The notes below the pieces were generated by a model that saw only the letters and a list, made by a program, of their open reading frames with translations, did not search any database and was not told the origin of the DNA. Source: Paenibacillus xylanexedens (GTDB lineage: Bacteria; Bacillota; Bacilli; Paenibacillales; Paenibacillaceae). Taken from it: a stretch of DNA of 64,000 nucleotides. Where the stretch lies: the NCBI RefSeq assembly GCF_017874615.1, contig NZ_JAGIKV010000027.1:16993-80992 (forward strand), in the 5' to 3' direction. Positions 55,229-63,409 of the stretch are shown piece after piece. A program made the position numbers and the translations under genes. Within the stretch, counting starts at the first letter, position 1, and each line of letters starts with the position of its first letter.

Positions 55229-56131
55229 ATGGGAATCAATAAATCTCGGCTTGAACCGATTGTCTTCCATACGTTAAATGGTATACTGATGATCGCAATC
55301 GCGATTGTTACCCTATATCCGTTTGTGAATACACTCGCCGTATCATTCAATGCCGGTAATGACACCATCCGGGGTGGGATTTATCTGTGGCCTCGGGTAT
55401 GGACAGATCAAAACTACAGAGCAGTATTTGCAGGAGGGACCATCTTCAGCGCCTTTGGTATATCTGTGGCGAGAACGGTTTTGGGGACAGTTTTAAGTCT
55501 ATTCTTAACCTCCATGCTGGCTTACACACTAAGCCGAAAAGATTATATATTAAGAAAGCCCATTACCATTACAGTTGTTCTGACGATGTATTTTAGTGCA
55601 GGTCTTATTCCAACTTACTTCCTAATGAAAGATTTGCATTTGTTAAACAACTTCTTGGTGTACATTATTCCTGGGTTGATCAGTGCCTTTAATATGATTG
55701 TTATTCGAACTTATATCCAGACACTACCCGAGGGATTGATCGAATCAGCCAAAATCGATGGTGCTGGAGATTTCAGAACATTCATTTCCATTATTCTACC
55801 GCTGTGCCAACCGGTTCTTGCTACTGTTGCACTGTTCATTGCAGTCGGTCAATGGAATTCTTGGTTTGATACGTTTCTGTATGCATCTTCCAAACAAAAC
55901 CTAAGCACGCTGCAATATGAGTTGATGAAACTATTATCATCTTCTATGAATTCCAACAGCAGTGCAGCCGTTGCCAATGGTGCAGATCTTGGTGCTGCGC
56001 GTAACATGGTCACACCTGTATCTATTCGGGCAGCGATTACGATTGTTGCGGCATTACCTATCTTAGTCGTATATCCATTTTTGCAGAAGTATTTCGTTCA
56101 TGGCTTGCAGCTTGGAGGGGTAAAAGAGTAA
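55229..56131 (+). CDS. Sugar ABC importer permease, LplC/YtcP type
   Basis: A 300-residue CUT1 permease, six membrane segments, EAA-like loop ESAKIDGAGDFRTFISIILP and the group ending YPFLQKYFVHGLQLGGVKE. AAGGGGG lies before the ATG, 12 bp after the previous stop. Last gene of the xylo-oligosaccharide import operon. Confidence 0.94.
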   Translation: MGINKSRLEPIVFHTLNGILMIAIAIVTLYPFVNTLAVSFNAGNDTIRGGIYLWPRVWTDQNYRAVFAGGTIFSAFGISVARTVLGTVLSLFLTSMLAYTLSRKDYILRKPITITVVLTMYFSAGLIPTYFLMKDLHLLNNFLVYIIPGLISAFNMIVIRTYIQTLPEGLIESAKIDGAGDFRTFISIILPLCQPVLATVALFIAVGQWNSWFDTFLYASSKQNLSTLQYELMKLLSSSMNSNSSAAVANGADLGAARNMVTPVSIRAAITIVAALPILVVYPFLQKYFVHGLQLGGVKE

Positions 56132-56159
56132 ACTTAATGCAGTTCCAGATAACCGATCA

Positions 56160-56188
56160 AAAACGGTCACTAGGTGACCGTTTTTTTC
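56160..56188 (+). terminator. Terminator of the import operon
   Basis: AAAACGGTCAC pairs with GTGACCGTTTT around a three-base loop, followed by T7. It separates the glycan region from the signalling cassette. Confidence 0.9.
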
Positions 56189-56254
56189 ATGTTTTTTAAA
56201 AGGCAGGTCTTAGTATATCAATTGCACACGAATCTAACTTATTCAATAATGTTG

Positions 56255-56282
56255 TTGACAATTAAATTAAAGTTACTATAAT
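56255..56282 (+). promoter_or_regulatory. Sigma-A type promoter of the CheY-CheC-GGDEF cassette
   Basis: Consensus TTGACA at 56255-56260 and TATAAT at 56277-56282 with a 16-bp spacer. The start of transcription would be near 56289, leaving a leader of about 125 nt before the first gene. I see no known c-di-GMP riboswitch core in that leader. Confidence 0.75.
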
Positions 56283-56414
56283 TTATATTTACTTGATTCA
56301 CCAGTCAGTCTCTTTTCAGGGTGCCACTGCGCGTGAAAGCCCTATATCAAGAACTGTCCACAGCGCCTGACCATCCCGAGCTCTTACCATTTTATCAAGG
56401 AGACTGAAGAGAAA

Positions 56415-56789
56415 ATGAAAGTATTAATCGTGGAAGACTCCATTTTCGTACAAAAATTGCTTACAAAGCTGATTGTTGATCATATTCCAGAATGCGAGAT
56501 TCAGATTGCTAATAATGGAGAGCAAGGATACAACCTATTCAAGGAATTTCAACCTGATTTTATAACCACCGACCTGCTAATGCCTGGTTTGAACGGACAA
56601 GAAATGCTTCGAATGATTCGAGAAAAGGATAGCAATGTCAAAATTATTATCTTATCTGCAGATATTCAGAAGACAACTAGGGATGAAGTTGAAATGTTAG
56701 GCATTTCTGGTTTTTTGAATAAACCGTTAACCGCAGAGAAGGCAACTACCATGATTCAACTGATTCAGGCGGCCTATCATGCTGAATGA
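56415..56789 (+). CDS. Stand-alone CheY-like receiver protein
   Basis: A 124-residue single-domain response regulator: acidic pair Glu7/Asp8, phospho-acceptor Asp53 (FITTDLLMPGLNG), Ser in IIILSAD, Lys in FLNKPLT. No output domain. AAGGAGA lies before the ATG. The CheC-like gene overlaps its end by 11 bp, so it is probably the phosphorylated partner of that phosphatase. No kinase is nearby. Confidence 0.93.
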   Translation: MKVLIVEDSIFVQKLLTKLIVDHIPECEIQIANNGEQGYNLFKEFQPDFITTDLLMPGLNGQEMLRMIREKDSNVKIIILSADIQKTTRDEVEMLGISGFLNKPLTAEKATTMIQLIQAAYHAE

Positions 56790-57414
56790 TTTACAGAAGG
56801 ATTTGCTTACTGAACTAGTGAACGTTTACGTGGGACAAGCGGCTAACATGTTGTCAGAGATTGTGGACAAGCGTATCGTTTTGAATATTCCGGAAGTGGA
56901 ACTAATCTCCATATCCGATGTTGATCCTGGAGATCGAAGATACAACATTTTCTTTAGTGAAGGTCACCTGTTTAGGTCATCTTTACAGTTTGGATACGAA
57001 TTTCAGGGAAAAGCATTTCTGATGTTTCCTGTTGAGCAGGCCAAAGTATTGGCAAACATCTGTCTTGGAGAACTGGGTGAGAGCGTTATACCGAACGATC
57101 CGAACCTGATGGACACGGATTTGGACGTTTTGAAGGAAGTTAGCAATGTTCTGCTTAACGCCATTATTGGAGAATTCGGTAATTTTCTGGAGATCAAACT
57201 GGAATACGTCCTGCCTGATATTGAACTGATCTATGTCACCAATTCCGATCAACAAATATTGCTTCAGAATGAAGTCTATGTCCTGGTTTTACATACCTCG
57301 TTTTTACTTGCCGATACGGATGTGACAGGTATCATTGTCATAGCATTAAGTATGAACTCCATATCGAGCCTGCTGGCCAAAATGGACGCTTTGTTGGAGG
57401 CGGACAATGGATAA
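56779..57414 (+). CDS. CheC/CheX-family phosphatase-like protein
   Basis: A 211-residue protein with the duplicated CheC phosphatase helix: LLTELVNVYVGQAANML near residues 8-24 and DVLKEVSNVLLNAIIGEFGN near 118-138, each with the E-x2-N pair that acts on phospho-Asp. It should dephosphorylate a CheY-type receiver, most simply the one encoded just before. It overlaps both neighbours (11 bp and 8 bp), which implies tight co-translation. Not linked to any chemotaxis or flagellar gene here. Confidence 0.9.
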   Translation: MLNDLQKDLLTELVNVYVGQAANMLSEIVDKRIVLNIPEVELISISDVDPGDRRYNIFFSEGHLFRSSLQFGYEFQGKAFLMFPVEQAKVLANICLGELGESVIPNDPNLMDTDLDVLKEVSNVLLNAIIGEFGNFLEIKLEYVLPDIELIYVTNSDQQILLQNEVYVLVLHTSFLLADTDVTGIIVIALSMNSISSLLAKMDALLEADNG

Positions 57415-58369
57415 TCTTATATCACAAGCTTTGAACAAAGCCCATATGGGAATAATGATCGTGGACAGGCATTTGAAAGTTGTTGTGTGGAATGCCTGGT
57501 TGGAGCGCTTTACTGGCAAGAATGTAGAAGAGGTAGTAGGCTTAAATTTGCTTGAGGTCTGCCCACGGTTTAAGTCGAACATGTATTTAAATATTTTGCA
57601 AAATGCGCTGTATCATGGACAGAGCAGATTTTGCTCAAGCGCTTTACATAAGGCATTCATTCTTCCTAATGAAGGAGAGGATGAACAATTATTCAGACAA
57701 AATATGCATGTTGAACCGCTCTATCATGAAGATCGGAGTTATGCCCTTATTCAGATTACTGACATGACAAACACCAATACCAGGGTATATAAACTTAAAA
57801 ATCTGATCAAAGAACTGGAGACGGAGTACGCCAAAATCAAAATCTCCGAGAAAATCAGCAAACATTTGTCTTTGCATGATCCACTTACCGGTCTGCCTAA
57901 TCGTCTTGCTTATAATGACCGTCTTGCCTGGGCCATCAGTAATGCCCAAAGAAACCATAACAAACTAGCCGTCATGTTTGTGGATGCTGATGGGTTTAAA
58001 CAAGTGAATGATACATATGGACACCATGTTGGCGATCAAGTGTTGCTGGAAATGGCAAAGCGATTAAGCGAAACAATTCCAAGTGCGGACACTGTAGCTC
58101 GGCTTGGCGGGGACGAATTCATCATTTTAAGCCATCTGAAAGATGATCACGATGCTGAAGTCATCGCCAAAAGATTGGAAGCTGCATTCAGTACCCATTT
58201 CAAAATTGCCGGAAACTATATCAACCTTTCGATGAGTATTGGTATCAGCCTATTTCCCAAGCATGGACAGGAGCCTTCCGAACTTCTGAGACATGCGGAT
58301 GGAGCCATGTACAAGATTAAAAAGAATGGCAAGAATGGTTACGGAATTTATGAACCTGAAAATGCTTAA
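57407..58369 (+). CDS. PAS-GGDEF diguanylate cyclase
   Basis: A 320-residue soluble protein. PAS domain at about 1-120 (ALNKAHMGIMIVDRHLKVVV), a coiled-coil linker (about 130-155: LKNLIKELETEYAKIKISEK) and a GGDEF domain (about 160-318) with LHDPLTGLPNR, the substrate-site FVDADGFKQVNDTYGHHVGD, and the intact active-site RLGGDEF. It should make cyclic di-GMP. An RxxD inhibitory site is not obvious. The 8-bp overlap with the CheC-like gene puts it under the same control. Confidence 0.94.
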   Translation: MDNLISQALNKAHMGIMIVDRHLKVVVWNAWLERFTGKNVEEVVGLNLLEVCPRFKSNMYLNILQNALYHGQSRFCSSALHKAFILPNEGEDEQLFRQNMHVEPLYHEDRSYALIQITDMTNTNTRVYKLKNLIKELETEYAKIKISEKISKHLSLHDPLTGLPNRLAYNDRLAWAISNAQRNHNKLAVMFVDADGFKQVNDTYGHHVGDQVLLEMAKRLSETIPSADTVARLGGDEFIILSHLKDDHDAEVIAKRLEAAFSTHFKIAGNYINLSMSIGISLFPKHGQEPSELLRHADGAMYKIKKNGKNGYGIYEPENA

Positions 58370-58380
58370 TAATTCTAAAA

Positions 58381-58596
58381 ATGTCTTTTAATAAAGTTGC
58401 TACAATAGCAACTTTATTTGTCTATACGATTAACATAAGAAAAAATACGTTTTCACCTCTATTACTGTGCGGAATGCCGATTATCTTAATCATAGTGGAC
58501 TATTTTATATTCAAAGGTTACAAGAAGCGCAGGGGTGTGAAGACGAACGATAAGTCGGTGGCTCCTGATGGTCAGCAAGCTAATATTAAACCATAG
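58381..58596 (+). CDS. Doubtful small membrane protein frame
   Basis: A 71-codon open frame with one hydrophobic segment (PIILIIVDYFIFKGYKKRRG) and a polar C-terminal tail. There is no ribosome binding site before the ATG, and a terminator stem covers its first codons, so the real start, if any, is further in (for example ATG 58474). It may be a gene remnant. No family recognised. Confidence 0.25.
   Translation: MSFNKVATIATLFVYTINIRKNTFSPLLLCGMPIILIIVDYFIFKGYKKRRGVKTNDKSVAPDGQQANIKP
58392..58420 (+). terminator. Terminator after the diguanylate cyclase gene
   Basis: AATAAAGTTGCT and AGCAACTTTATT form a perfect 12-bp stem with a 5-nt loop. The U-rich descending arm suits termination. It lies inside the beginning of the next open frame, which argues against a start at 58381 for that frame. 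Confidence 0.75.
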
Positions 58597-58649
58597 GATT
58601 AATGTTGCTACCACAATATTGAGAGGGACCAGAGGATGGCCCGATTGAG

Positions 58650-58674
58650 AGCCGCTATATTAGCGGCTTTTTTG
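58650..58674 (+). terminator. Rho-independent terminator
   Basis: AGCCGCTA and TAGCGGCT form an 8-bp perfect stem with loop TAT, followed by T6. Member of the recurrent terminator type. Confidence 0.87.
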
Positions 58675-58678
58675 GATT

Positions 58679-58888
58679 TTAAATAAAGAGAAGTCTGAAA
58701 GAGGCAATAGTCAAAACAGTACCAAAAGCAAGGAGAAAAACGCCTCTAAACTTGATGCCCATCATATCGTATTCATGGAGTTCAACCTTCGTACGATTAA
58801 AAGGCCAGGAGTTAGGTCGTCTCAGTGCTCTAACCCCAAAGAATAAACCAATCATTCCAAGCAACAGAAAGAAAAAGAAGAAAAACAT
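58679..58888 (-). CDS. Small membrane protein, 69 aa
   Basis: Two predicted membrane segments (residues 2-20 and about 48-67) flank a polar loop (RRPNSWPFNRTKVELHEYDMMG). AAAGGCGGGATG lies just before the ATG. No family is recognised. It lies immediately downstream of a broken membrane-protein gene on the same strand. Confidence 0.6.
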   Translation of the reverse strand: MFFFFFFLLLGMIGLFFGVRALRRPNSWPFNRTKVELHEYDMMGIKFRGVFLLAFGTVLTIASFRLLFI

Positions 58889-58971
58889 ATCATCCCGCCT
58901 TTAACAAAGATAAGTAATATGGAAGCCTATTGATCATATTGATTTGCCTATGCTGGCTGAGAATACATACT

Positions 58972-59431
58972 TTATGAAGGGTTACGTGGTTTGAACATTT
59001 TGTAGAAGATCAAACTGTATACATACGCCATCACCATAGGGATTAAAATACGAAGCGTAAGACCAGATGATGTTCCATACATTAAAATACCACACTTTTC
59101 CGTAATCTTTGGCGATCCACTCTACAATAGTCAATATGAGAGCTGATACAACTGCTACTAACCATGGATGTGCTCGATGCCTGTTAATATAGTATATCAT
59201 AAGACATCCAGCCATAAGGAAGAGACCCACATCGAATGGCAGAGCTGAAAAGGAGCGATTCGTGAATTCCGGAGCAAGGTGTCAAAAGTAATTAAAACCG
59301 ATGTTATTGAAAACAGCGGATGTTGCCACACCAGACGGAAAAAAGATCAGAAGCAAATCCAGACTCTTTCTTAATATCCAGCAACCCACAAAAATAGGGA
59401 TCACAAAACCCAATATCACATTCAACAACAT
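58972..59431 (-). pseudogene. Multi-membrane-segment protein gene with one nonsense codon and one frameshift (CBO0543-like)
   Basis: From ATG 59431 the frame reads a hydrophobic N terminus (MLLNVILGFVIPIFVGCWIL) to a TGA at 59282-59284, where a Trp codon would fit. The same frame continues (HLAPEFTNRSFSALPFDVGLF, then helices) to about 59045. A one-base shift there restores IPMVMAYVYSLIFYKMFKPR and a stop at 58972. The repaired product has about 152 residues and four to five membrane segments, resembling the CBO0543 family of spore-former membrane proteins; that family call is tentative. Two independent lesions make loss of function likely. Confidence 0.7.
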
Positions 59432-59668
59432 AGAATTAATCACTCCCTTGTGGATGGTTTCACTATTGTTGACTGAAATACATCTTATAAATATGTCTTT
59501 GATGTTAAGGTAAGAAAACTAGCGAATCTATTTCAAAAAAACTGGAACAGTGTTATGATATAAAAGGGAAATAAATCTAATTATTACAATAAATTCAATA
59601 TATTTACAGAGGGGTATTAAAGATTGAAACTATAATCCAAATATTTTTTATTATGAGGAGGATAAACT

Positions 59669-60466
59669 ATGAATAAGAGAAAAACGAAGAAAGTTAGTAC
59701 GGTAATGATTTGTATTCTATCGTTATTTTTGGCATCTTCAACAGTCCTGGCTAATACTGCATCTTCACCGTATAGTACACCCAAAATTAAGGGACACACG
59801 TACACTTTCACATCTGAAGTATGGACTCGAAATTTTACTACAGGTACGACTGCTGAAGCCGTTGCATCAGTGAAGGCTTCAGCAAGTGTTCCAAATGGAT
59901 ATATGGGAGCTATGGCTAGATTGTACACATCTGCCGGAAGCTTAAAAGCTTCAAGTTCCATGACATATAATACGTCGAAAATCTCTAGTTTTTTTGTCTA
60001 CTCTCCAAGAATAACGACTAAAACTACGTATTATGCTCAGAACGTTGGTGAATTCTATAATGGGAATGGATACACTCGGTATACTGGATACAAGTCGCCA
60101 CACTTAAAGTTATCGAACGTAAATTCATCAAATGTTTTATTTGAAAACAACACTGAAACATCGGAAACGATTCACGAATTATTGCTTCAAACTAAATATG
60201 ATGTCAATTCACAGGGCGATACCTATGGCTCAGCATTATCTGAACCAATCATTGGGGTTGAACCCGATTTGATTGCTGCAATTGGCACCAATGGAATCGA
60301 GGGTTATCTAAAAGCTGAAGATCTTACACCTAAAATCACTACCATCGAAGAAGCCTTAGCACAAACACAAGTGAATGGTACTGTTCGAACGATTCATTTG
60401 TATGGTGTAGAAGGAGACAATATTATTGGAGAATTTGATGTAGTTACTGATTATAAAGTAGAATAG
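59669..60466 (+). CDS. Secreted hypothetical protein, 265 aa
   Basis: A signal peptide ends near residue 29 (STVLA-NTASS). The first half is rich in Ser, Thr and Tyr, beta-type; the second half has the stretch YGSALSEPIIGVEPDLIAAI, GTNGIEGYLKAEDL and VRTIHLYGVEGDNIIGEFDV, a plan seen in several Bacillus secreted proteins of unknown role. GAGGAGG lies before the ATG. Base composition is more A/T-rich than the glycan operons. The 237 bp upstream hold only A/T-rich DNA and no gene. Confidence 0.8.
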   Translation: MNKRKTKKVSTVMICILSLFLASSTVLANTASSPYSTPKIKGHTYTFTSEVWTRNFTTGTTAEAVASVKASASVPNGYMGAMARLYTSAGSLKASSSMTYNTSKISSFFVYSPRITTKTTYYAQNVGEFYNGNGYTRYTGYKSPHLKLSNVNSSNVLFENNTETSETIHELLLQTKYDVNSQGDTYGSALSEPIIGVEPDLIAAIGTNGIEGYLKAEDLTPKITTIEEALAQTQVNGTVRTIHLYGVEGDNIIGEFDVVTDYKVE

Positions 60467-60482
60467 AAATTTTTCAGAGTAA

Positions 60483-60510
60483 AAGAGCCGCTAAATTTGC
60501 GGCTTTTTTG
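60483..60510 (+). terminator. Rho-independent terminator
   Basis: AGAGCCGC pairs with GCGGCTTT across a 7-nt loop, followed by T6. Member of the recurrent terminator type; it separates the secreted protein from the leftward HxlR gene. Confidence 0.85.
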
Positions 60511-60539
60511 GGTTAAGCTATCCATTTCAATTAAGTGGT

Positions 60540-60884
60540 TTAGCCGTATTCTTTGCCAAAGTCCTCCATCTTTTCAAGGATCGGTAGTAACTTCATTCCC
60601 TTGTCTGTTAACGAATACTCAACTCGCGGAGGAACTTCCGGATATACATCGCGTTGAATAACACCATCATTCTCCAACTCTTTAAGCTGCTTTGTGAGGG
60701 AGCCTTGAGACAAATCTCCAAGGAATTTTTTGATATCCGTATATCGACGTGTTTCGTCTTTTAGGTACCATAAGATAAAATATTTCCAACGTCCAGAAAG
60801 GACATTCTGAGTAAAAGCTATGGCGTACATGTCACTTTTTCCATCTATAAACTCTTGTTCAAATCCTTCATTGCAAACTCTCAT
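60540..60884 (-). CDS. HxlR family redox or electrophile-sensing regulator
   Basis: A 114-residue winged-helix protein: Cys4 near the N terminus (the conserved sensing Cys of the YodB/HxlR group), LSGRWKYFILWYLKDETRRY, DLSQGSLTKQLKELENDGVI and RVEYSLTDKGMKLLPIL. AGGAG lies eight bases before the ATG. It is divergent from the oxidoreductase gene. A 16-bp inverted repeat 23 bp upstream of its start is the probable operator. Confidence 0.92.
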   Translation of the reverse strand: MRVCNEGFEQEFIDGKSDMYAIAFTQNVLSGRWKYFILWYLKDETRRYTDIKKFLGDLSQGSLTKQLKELENDGVIQRDVYPEVPPRVEYSLTDKGMKLLPILEKMEDFGKEYG

Positions 60885-60906
60885 TCATATCACTCCTGAT
60901 CCAAAG

Positions 60907-60922
60907 GTACATAAAGATGTAC
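60907..60922. promoter_or_regulatory. Candidate HxlR operator
   Basis: GTACATAAAGATGTAC is a perfect inverted repeat (6-bp arms, 4-bp spacer) just upstream of the HxlR start in the divergent region. Autoregulation is the simplest reading. Confidence 0.5.
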
Positions 60923-61044
60923 TATGTTCATTTAAATTGCCCTCTTTGCTAATAAAACAAATACACCTATGATGGTGTCAACACCAAAACAATTTAGTTT
61001 ACCTAAAGTATGAAAGAATAATTAATGTTATCTCGATTGAATAG

Positions 61045-61056
61045 TTAGCAAGCTAA
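61045..61056. promoter_or_regulatory. SlyA/MarR-type box 1
   Basis: TTAGCAAGCTAA is identical to the published SlyA consensus and is followed by an A/T-rich -10-like stretch. It lies 93 bp before the oxidoreductase start. Related boxes are at 62293 and 63367. Confidence 0.65.
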
Positions 61057-61149
61057 ATAAATATATCATAGAAATGAGTGACTGATAAGGGCTGGAGACA
61101 AACCGATCTTCGATCATACTGTAAATTTTAACAAGGGAGATGTTTAACA

Positions 61150-62253
61150 ATGAGTAAAAAAATTCGTACAGGTATCATAGGGGCATCCATTAATAACGGG
61201 TGGGCGAGTGGTACACATATTCCAGCTATTCAGCATTTGGATGAGTTCGAGCTTACAGCAGTTGGGACAAGTAATATGGTGAGTGCAAAGAAAAGCGCAG
61301 AAGCTTTCTATGCAGATCACGGCTTTGACAATATGGAGGAGTTGGCTCAGCATCCTGATGTGGATATGGTCGTTGTCAGTATTAACGTCAAGGAACATTA
61401 TAACGCCGTTAAAGCCGTCGTGCCTGCGGGCAAACCAATCTATTGTGAATGGCCACTGGGGTCGAATACAGAGGAAGCCTTGGAAATGCAGGAATGGATA
61501 GCGTCCGCACAACTGCCAAATGCGATTGGATTACAGGCTAGACAAGCCCCGGCCGTTCAATATGTAAAAGATTTATTGGCAGAAGGTTATGTGGGTAAAG
61601 TATTATCTGCTAATTTGAAGATATCCATTGATGGCATGGGTGGCGTTGGTGACAAGTCGACTGCGTACTTGTATGACCGGAAAGTTGGAGGGAACTTGCT
61701 GACCATTGTAGGGGGCCATAATCTGGATGCCTTCACTTACATGCTTGGGGACTTTACAGAATTGTCTGCCACCACAGCTCAACAGTTTTCAGAAGTTGAA
61801 TTGGTAGATATTCAGAAAGTCATCAAGAAAACAACAGATGATCAGATCATGATTACAGGGAAATTGACTAATGGGGCAGCAGCCAGTGTTCATATTCAAG
61901 GTGGAGTCAAACATCAGACAGGACTCACACTTGAAATTTTCGGAGACAACGGCACGATTGTTTTGAGCGCCCCTGCATCCATTCAATTCGGATCACATCA
62001 ATTACGCGGTGCAGGATCTACGGACAACGAGCTTCGTGAACTACCCATTCCCGATGCCTATTACTCGGCTCCACATTCTCTATATAACGACTCCGGAATT
62101 GTTCTGAACATGGCTCAGGCCTATCGTAAGTTTGCCAAAGATATTCAAGTAGGTACTACCTTAGCACCTACTTTCGCGGATGCGGTGAAACTTCATCAGT
62201 TACTGGATGCCGTCGAGAAATCAGCCCAGACCGGTGAACGTCAATATCTATAA
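61150..62253 (+). CDS. Gfo/Idh/MocA family oxidoreductase (Gal80-like)
   Basis: A 367-residue NAD(P)-dependent dehydrogenase. The Rossmann motif is GIIGASINNGWASGTHIPAI at residues 8-27 (GxxG type). YCEWPLGSN replaces the common EKP motif, and the C-terminal alpha/beta domain contains GGNLLTIVGGHNLDAFTYML, with His at the usual catalytic place. The substrate is unknown. AAGGGAG precedes the ATG. It has its own SlyA-type box and is divergent from the HxlR gene, so two regulators may act here. Confidence 0.9.
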   Translation: MSKKIRTGIIGASINNGWASGTHIPAIQHLDEFELTAVGTSNMVSAKKSAEAFYADHGFDNMEELAQHPDVDMVVVSINVKEHYNAVKAVVPAGKPIYCEWPLGSNTEEALEMQEWIASAQLPNAIGLQARQAPAVQYVKDLLAEGYVGKVLSANLKISIDGMGGVGDKSTAYLYDRKVGGNLLTIVGGHNLDAFTYMLGDFTELSATTAQQFSEVELVDIQKVIKKTTDDQIMITGKLTNGAAASVHIQGGVKHQTGLTLEIFGDNGTIVLSAPASIQFGSHQLRGAGSTDNELRELPIPDAYYSAPHSLYNDSGIVLNMAQAYRKFAKDIQVGTTLAPTFADAVKLHQLLDAVEKSAQTGERQYL

Positions 62254-62292
62254 CCCTCACTAAACGGAACAAAATCTGATCCATCCATATAC

Positions 62293-62304
62293 TTAGCATG
62301 CTAA
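62293..62304. promoter_or_regulatory. SlyA/MarR-type box 2
   Basis: TTAGCATGCTAA is a perfect 12-bp palindrome followed by ATATATT. It lies upstream of the nitroreductase gene and 65 bp before a 16-codon mini-frame. Confidence 0.65.
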
Positions 62305-62368
62305 ATATATTCGCCTATAGAAAGGGCACACATATCTGTGCCTGTCCAGAACGAAGGAGAAAATCGTT

Positions 62369-62419
62369 ATGAAAAAAAGAAGTGAAATGCAACTGGCACT
62401 ACGGATGGCTGTAGGAACG
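62369..62419 (+). other. Sixteen-codon mini-frame in the nitroreductase leader
   Basis: ATG 62369 is preceded by GAAGGAG, with eight to nine bases of spacing, and the frame runs MKKRSEMQLALRMAVG, ending at TAG 62417-62419. The following bases (GGAAC then GTTCC, and again GTTCC then GGAAC) can fold into alternative stems before the nitroreductase start at 62531. It may be a leader peptide or the remains of a decayed gene. Confidence 0.35.
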
Positions 62420-62530
62420 TAGTTTGTTCCATAAGGAATATGAAGGAAAAAGACTACGCGAGAATATGAGCGTTCCTTACGAATACGGATTGCAGGAACA
62501 TGGAATCAACGGATAAAGGAGAGGTTTTTA

Positions 62531-63271
62531 ATGAATAACACACTCGAATTGCTTCATAACCATACATCGTTTCGTTCTTACACATCTCAACCCCTAACTG
62601 AGGAACAAATAGATGCAATATTTCAGGCAGCAAATCAAACTTCATCGTTCAGTCTTCTGCAGGCGGTATCCATTATTCGCATCACAGATCCAGTACTTCG
62701 AAAAAAACTCAGACATCTGTGTGTCGATCAACCCTATATTGAAGAAGCGGCAGAATTCTGGATCTTCTGTGCAGATTTCAACCGAAATCATGAAATCGCT
62801 CCAGATGTGGATATTGAATATATTGAATTTCTGTTGATTGGTTCATTCGATGCTGGCCTGATGGCACAAAATGCGTTAACCGCGGCTGAATCGCTGGGAC
62901 TTGGCGGAGTGTTCATTGGTGGGGTCAGAGCCAATATTAGCGAACTATCTGACGTATTGAATTTACCTAAATATGTTATCCCTCTGGTGGGATTATGTAT
63001 CGGTAATCCAGCTGGAGATAAGCCAGAACTGAAACCTCGGCTCCCTCAATCCATGGTATTACTTGATAATCAATACCAACCAATGGATCAAGAGAAATTA
63101 GCAATCTATGATGAGACCATGCTGAAGTATTATGAAAATCGTCCGACGAGAGCTCCTTTCACCGTAAAAAAAGTAAAAGGATGGAGCGACCATATCCAGG
63201 ATCACCTCGAGAGAAGTATTCAACCGCAAATGATGGCCTATTTGAACAAGCAAGGTTTTTCCAAAAAATAA
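62531..63271 (+). CDS. NfsA-type FMN-dependent nitroreductase
   Basis: A 246-residue flavoprotein that should reduce nitroaromatics, quinones or flavins with NAD(P)H. FMN-binding features: HTSFRSYTSQPLTEEQID near the N terminus, QTSSFSLLQAVSIIRI, AAESLGLGGVFIGGVRAN and VGLCIGNPAG. AAAGGAGAGG lies before the ATG. It stands between two SlyA-type boxes, next to the MarR gene, consistent with electrophile or quinone defence. Confidence 0.93.
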   Translation: MNNTLELLHNHTSFRSYTSQPLTEEQIDAIFQAANQTSSFSLLQAVSIIRITDPVLRKKLRHLCVDQPYIEEAAEFWIFCADFNRNHEIAPDVDIEYIEFLLIGSFDAGLMAQNALTAAESLGLGGVFIGGVRANISELSDVLNLPKYVIPLVGLCIGNPAGDKPELKPRLPQSMVLLDNQYQPMDQEKLAIYDETMLKYYENRPTRAPFTVKKVKGWSDHIQDHLERSIQPQMMAYLNKQGFSKK

Positions 63272-63338
63272 GGACTAAACCAGTCTTTCTGGTGAAACTT
63301 GGATAGGAAAAGGCCCTTAAAGACGACACTAAGGTGAA

Positions 63339-63378
63339 TTGACACCTATATATCCCCATGATACATTTAGTCTGCTAA
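63339..63378 (+). promoter_or_regulatory. Promoter and SlyA/MarR-type box 3 of the MarR gene
   Basis: TTGACA at 63339-63344 and TACATT at 63362-63367 are separated by 17 bp. The box TTAGTCTGCTAA (63367-63378) begins in the -10 element, so a bound MarR dimer would block the promoter. The MarR start is 31 bp further on. Confidence 0.6.
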
Positions 63379-63409
63379 ATATAATTCGGATGTTAGGTAG
63401 GGATCGTTC

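Noticed and set aside
56289..56414. Possible cyclic di-GMP riboswitch in the leader of the CheY-CheC-GGDEF cassette
   Set aside because: I looked for the conserved GEMM-I and GEMM-II core sequences and did not find them.
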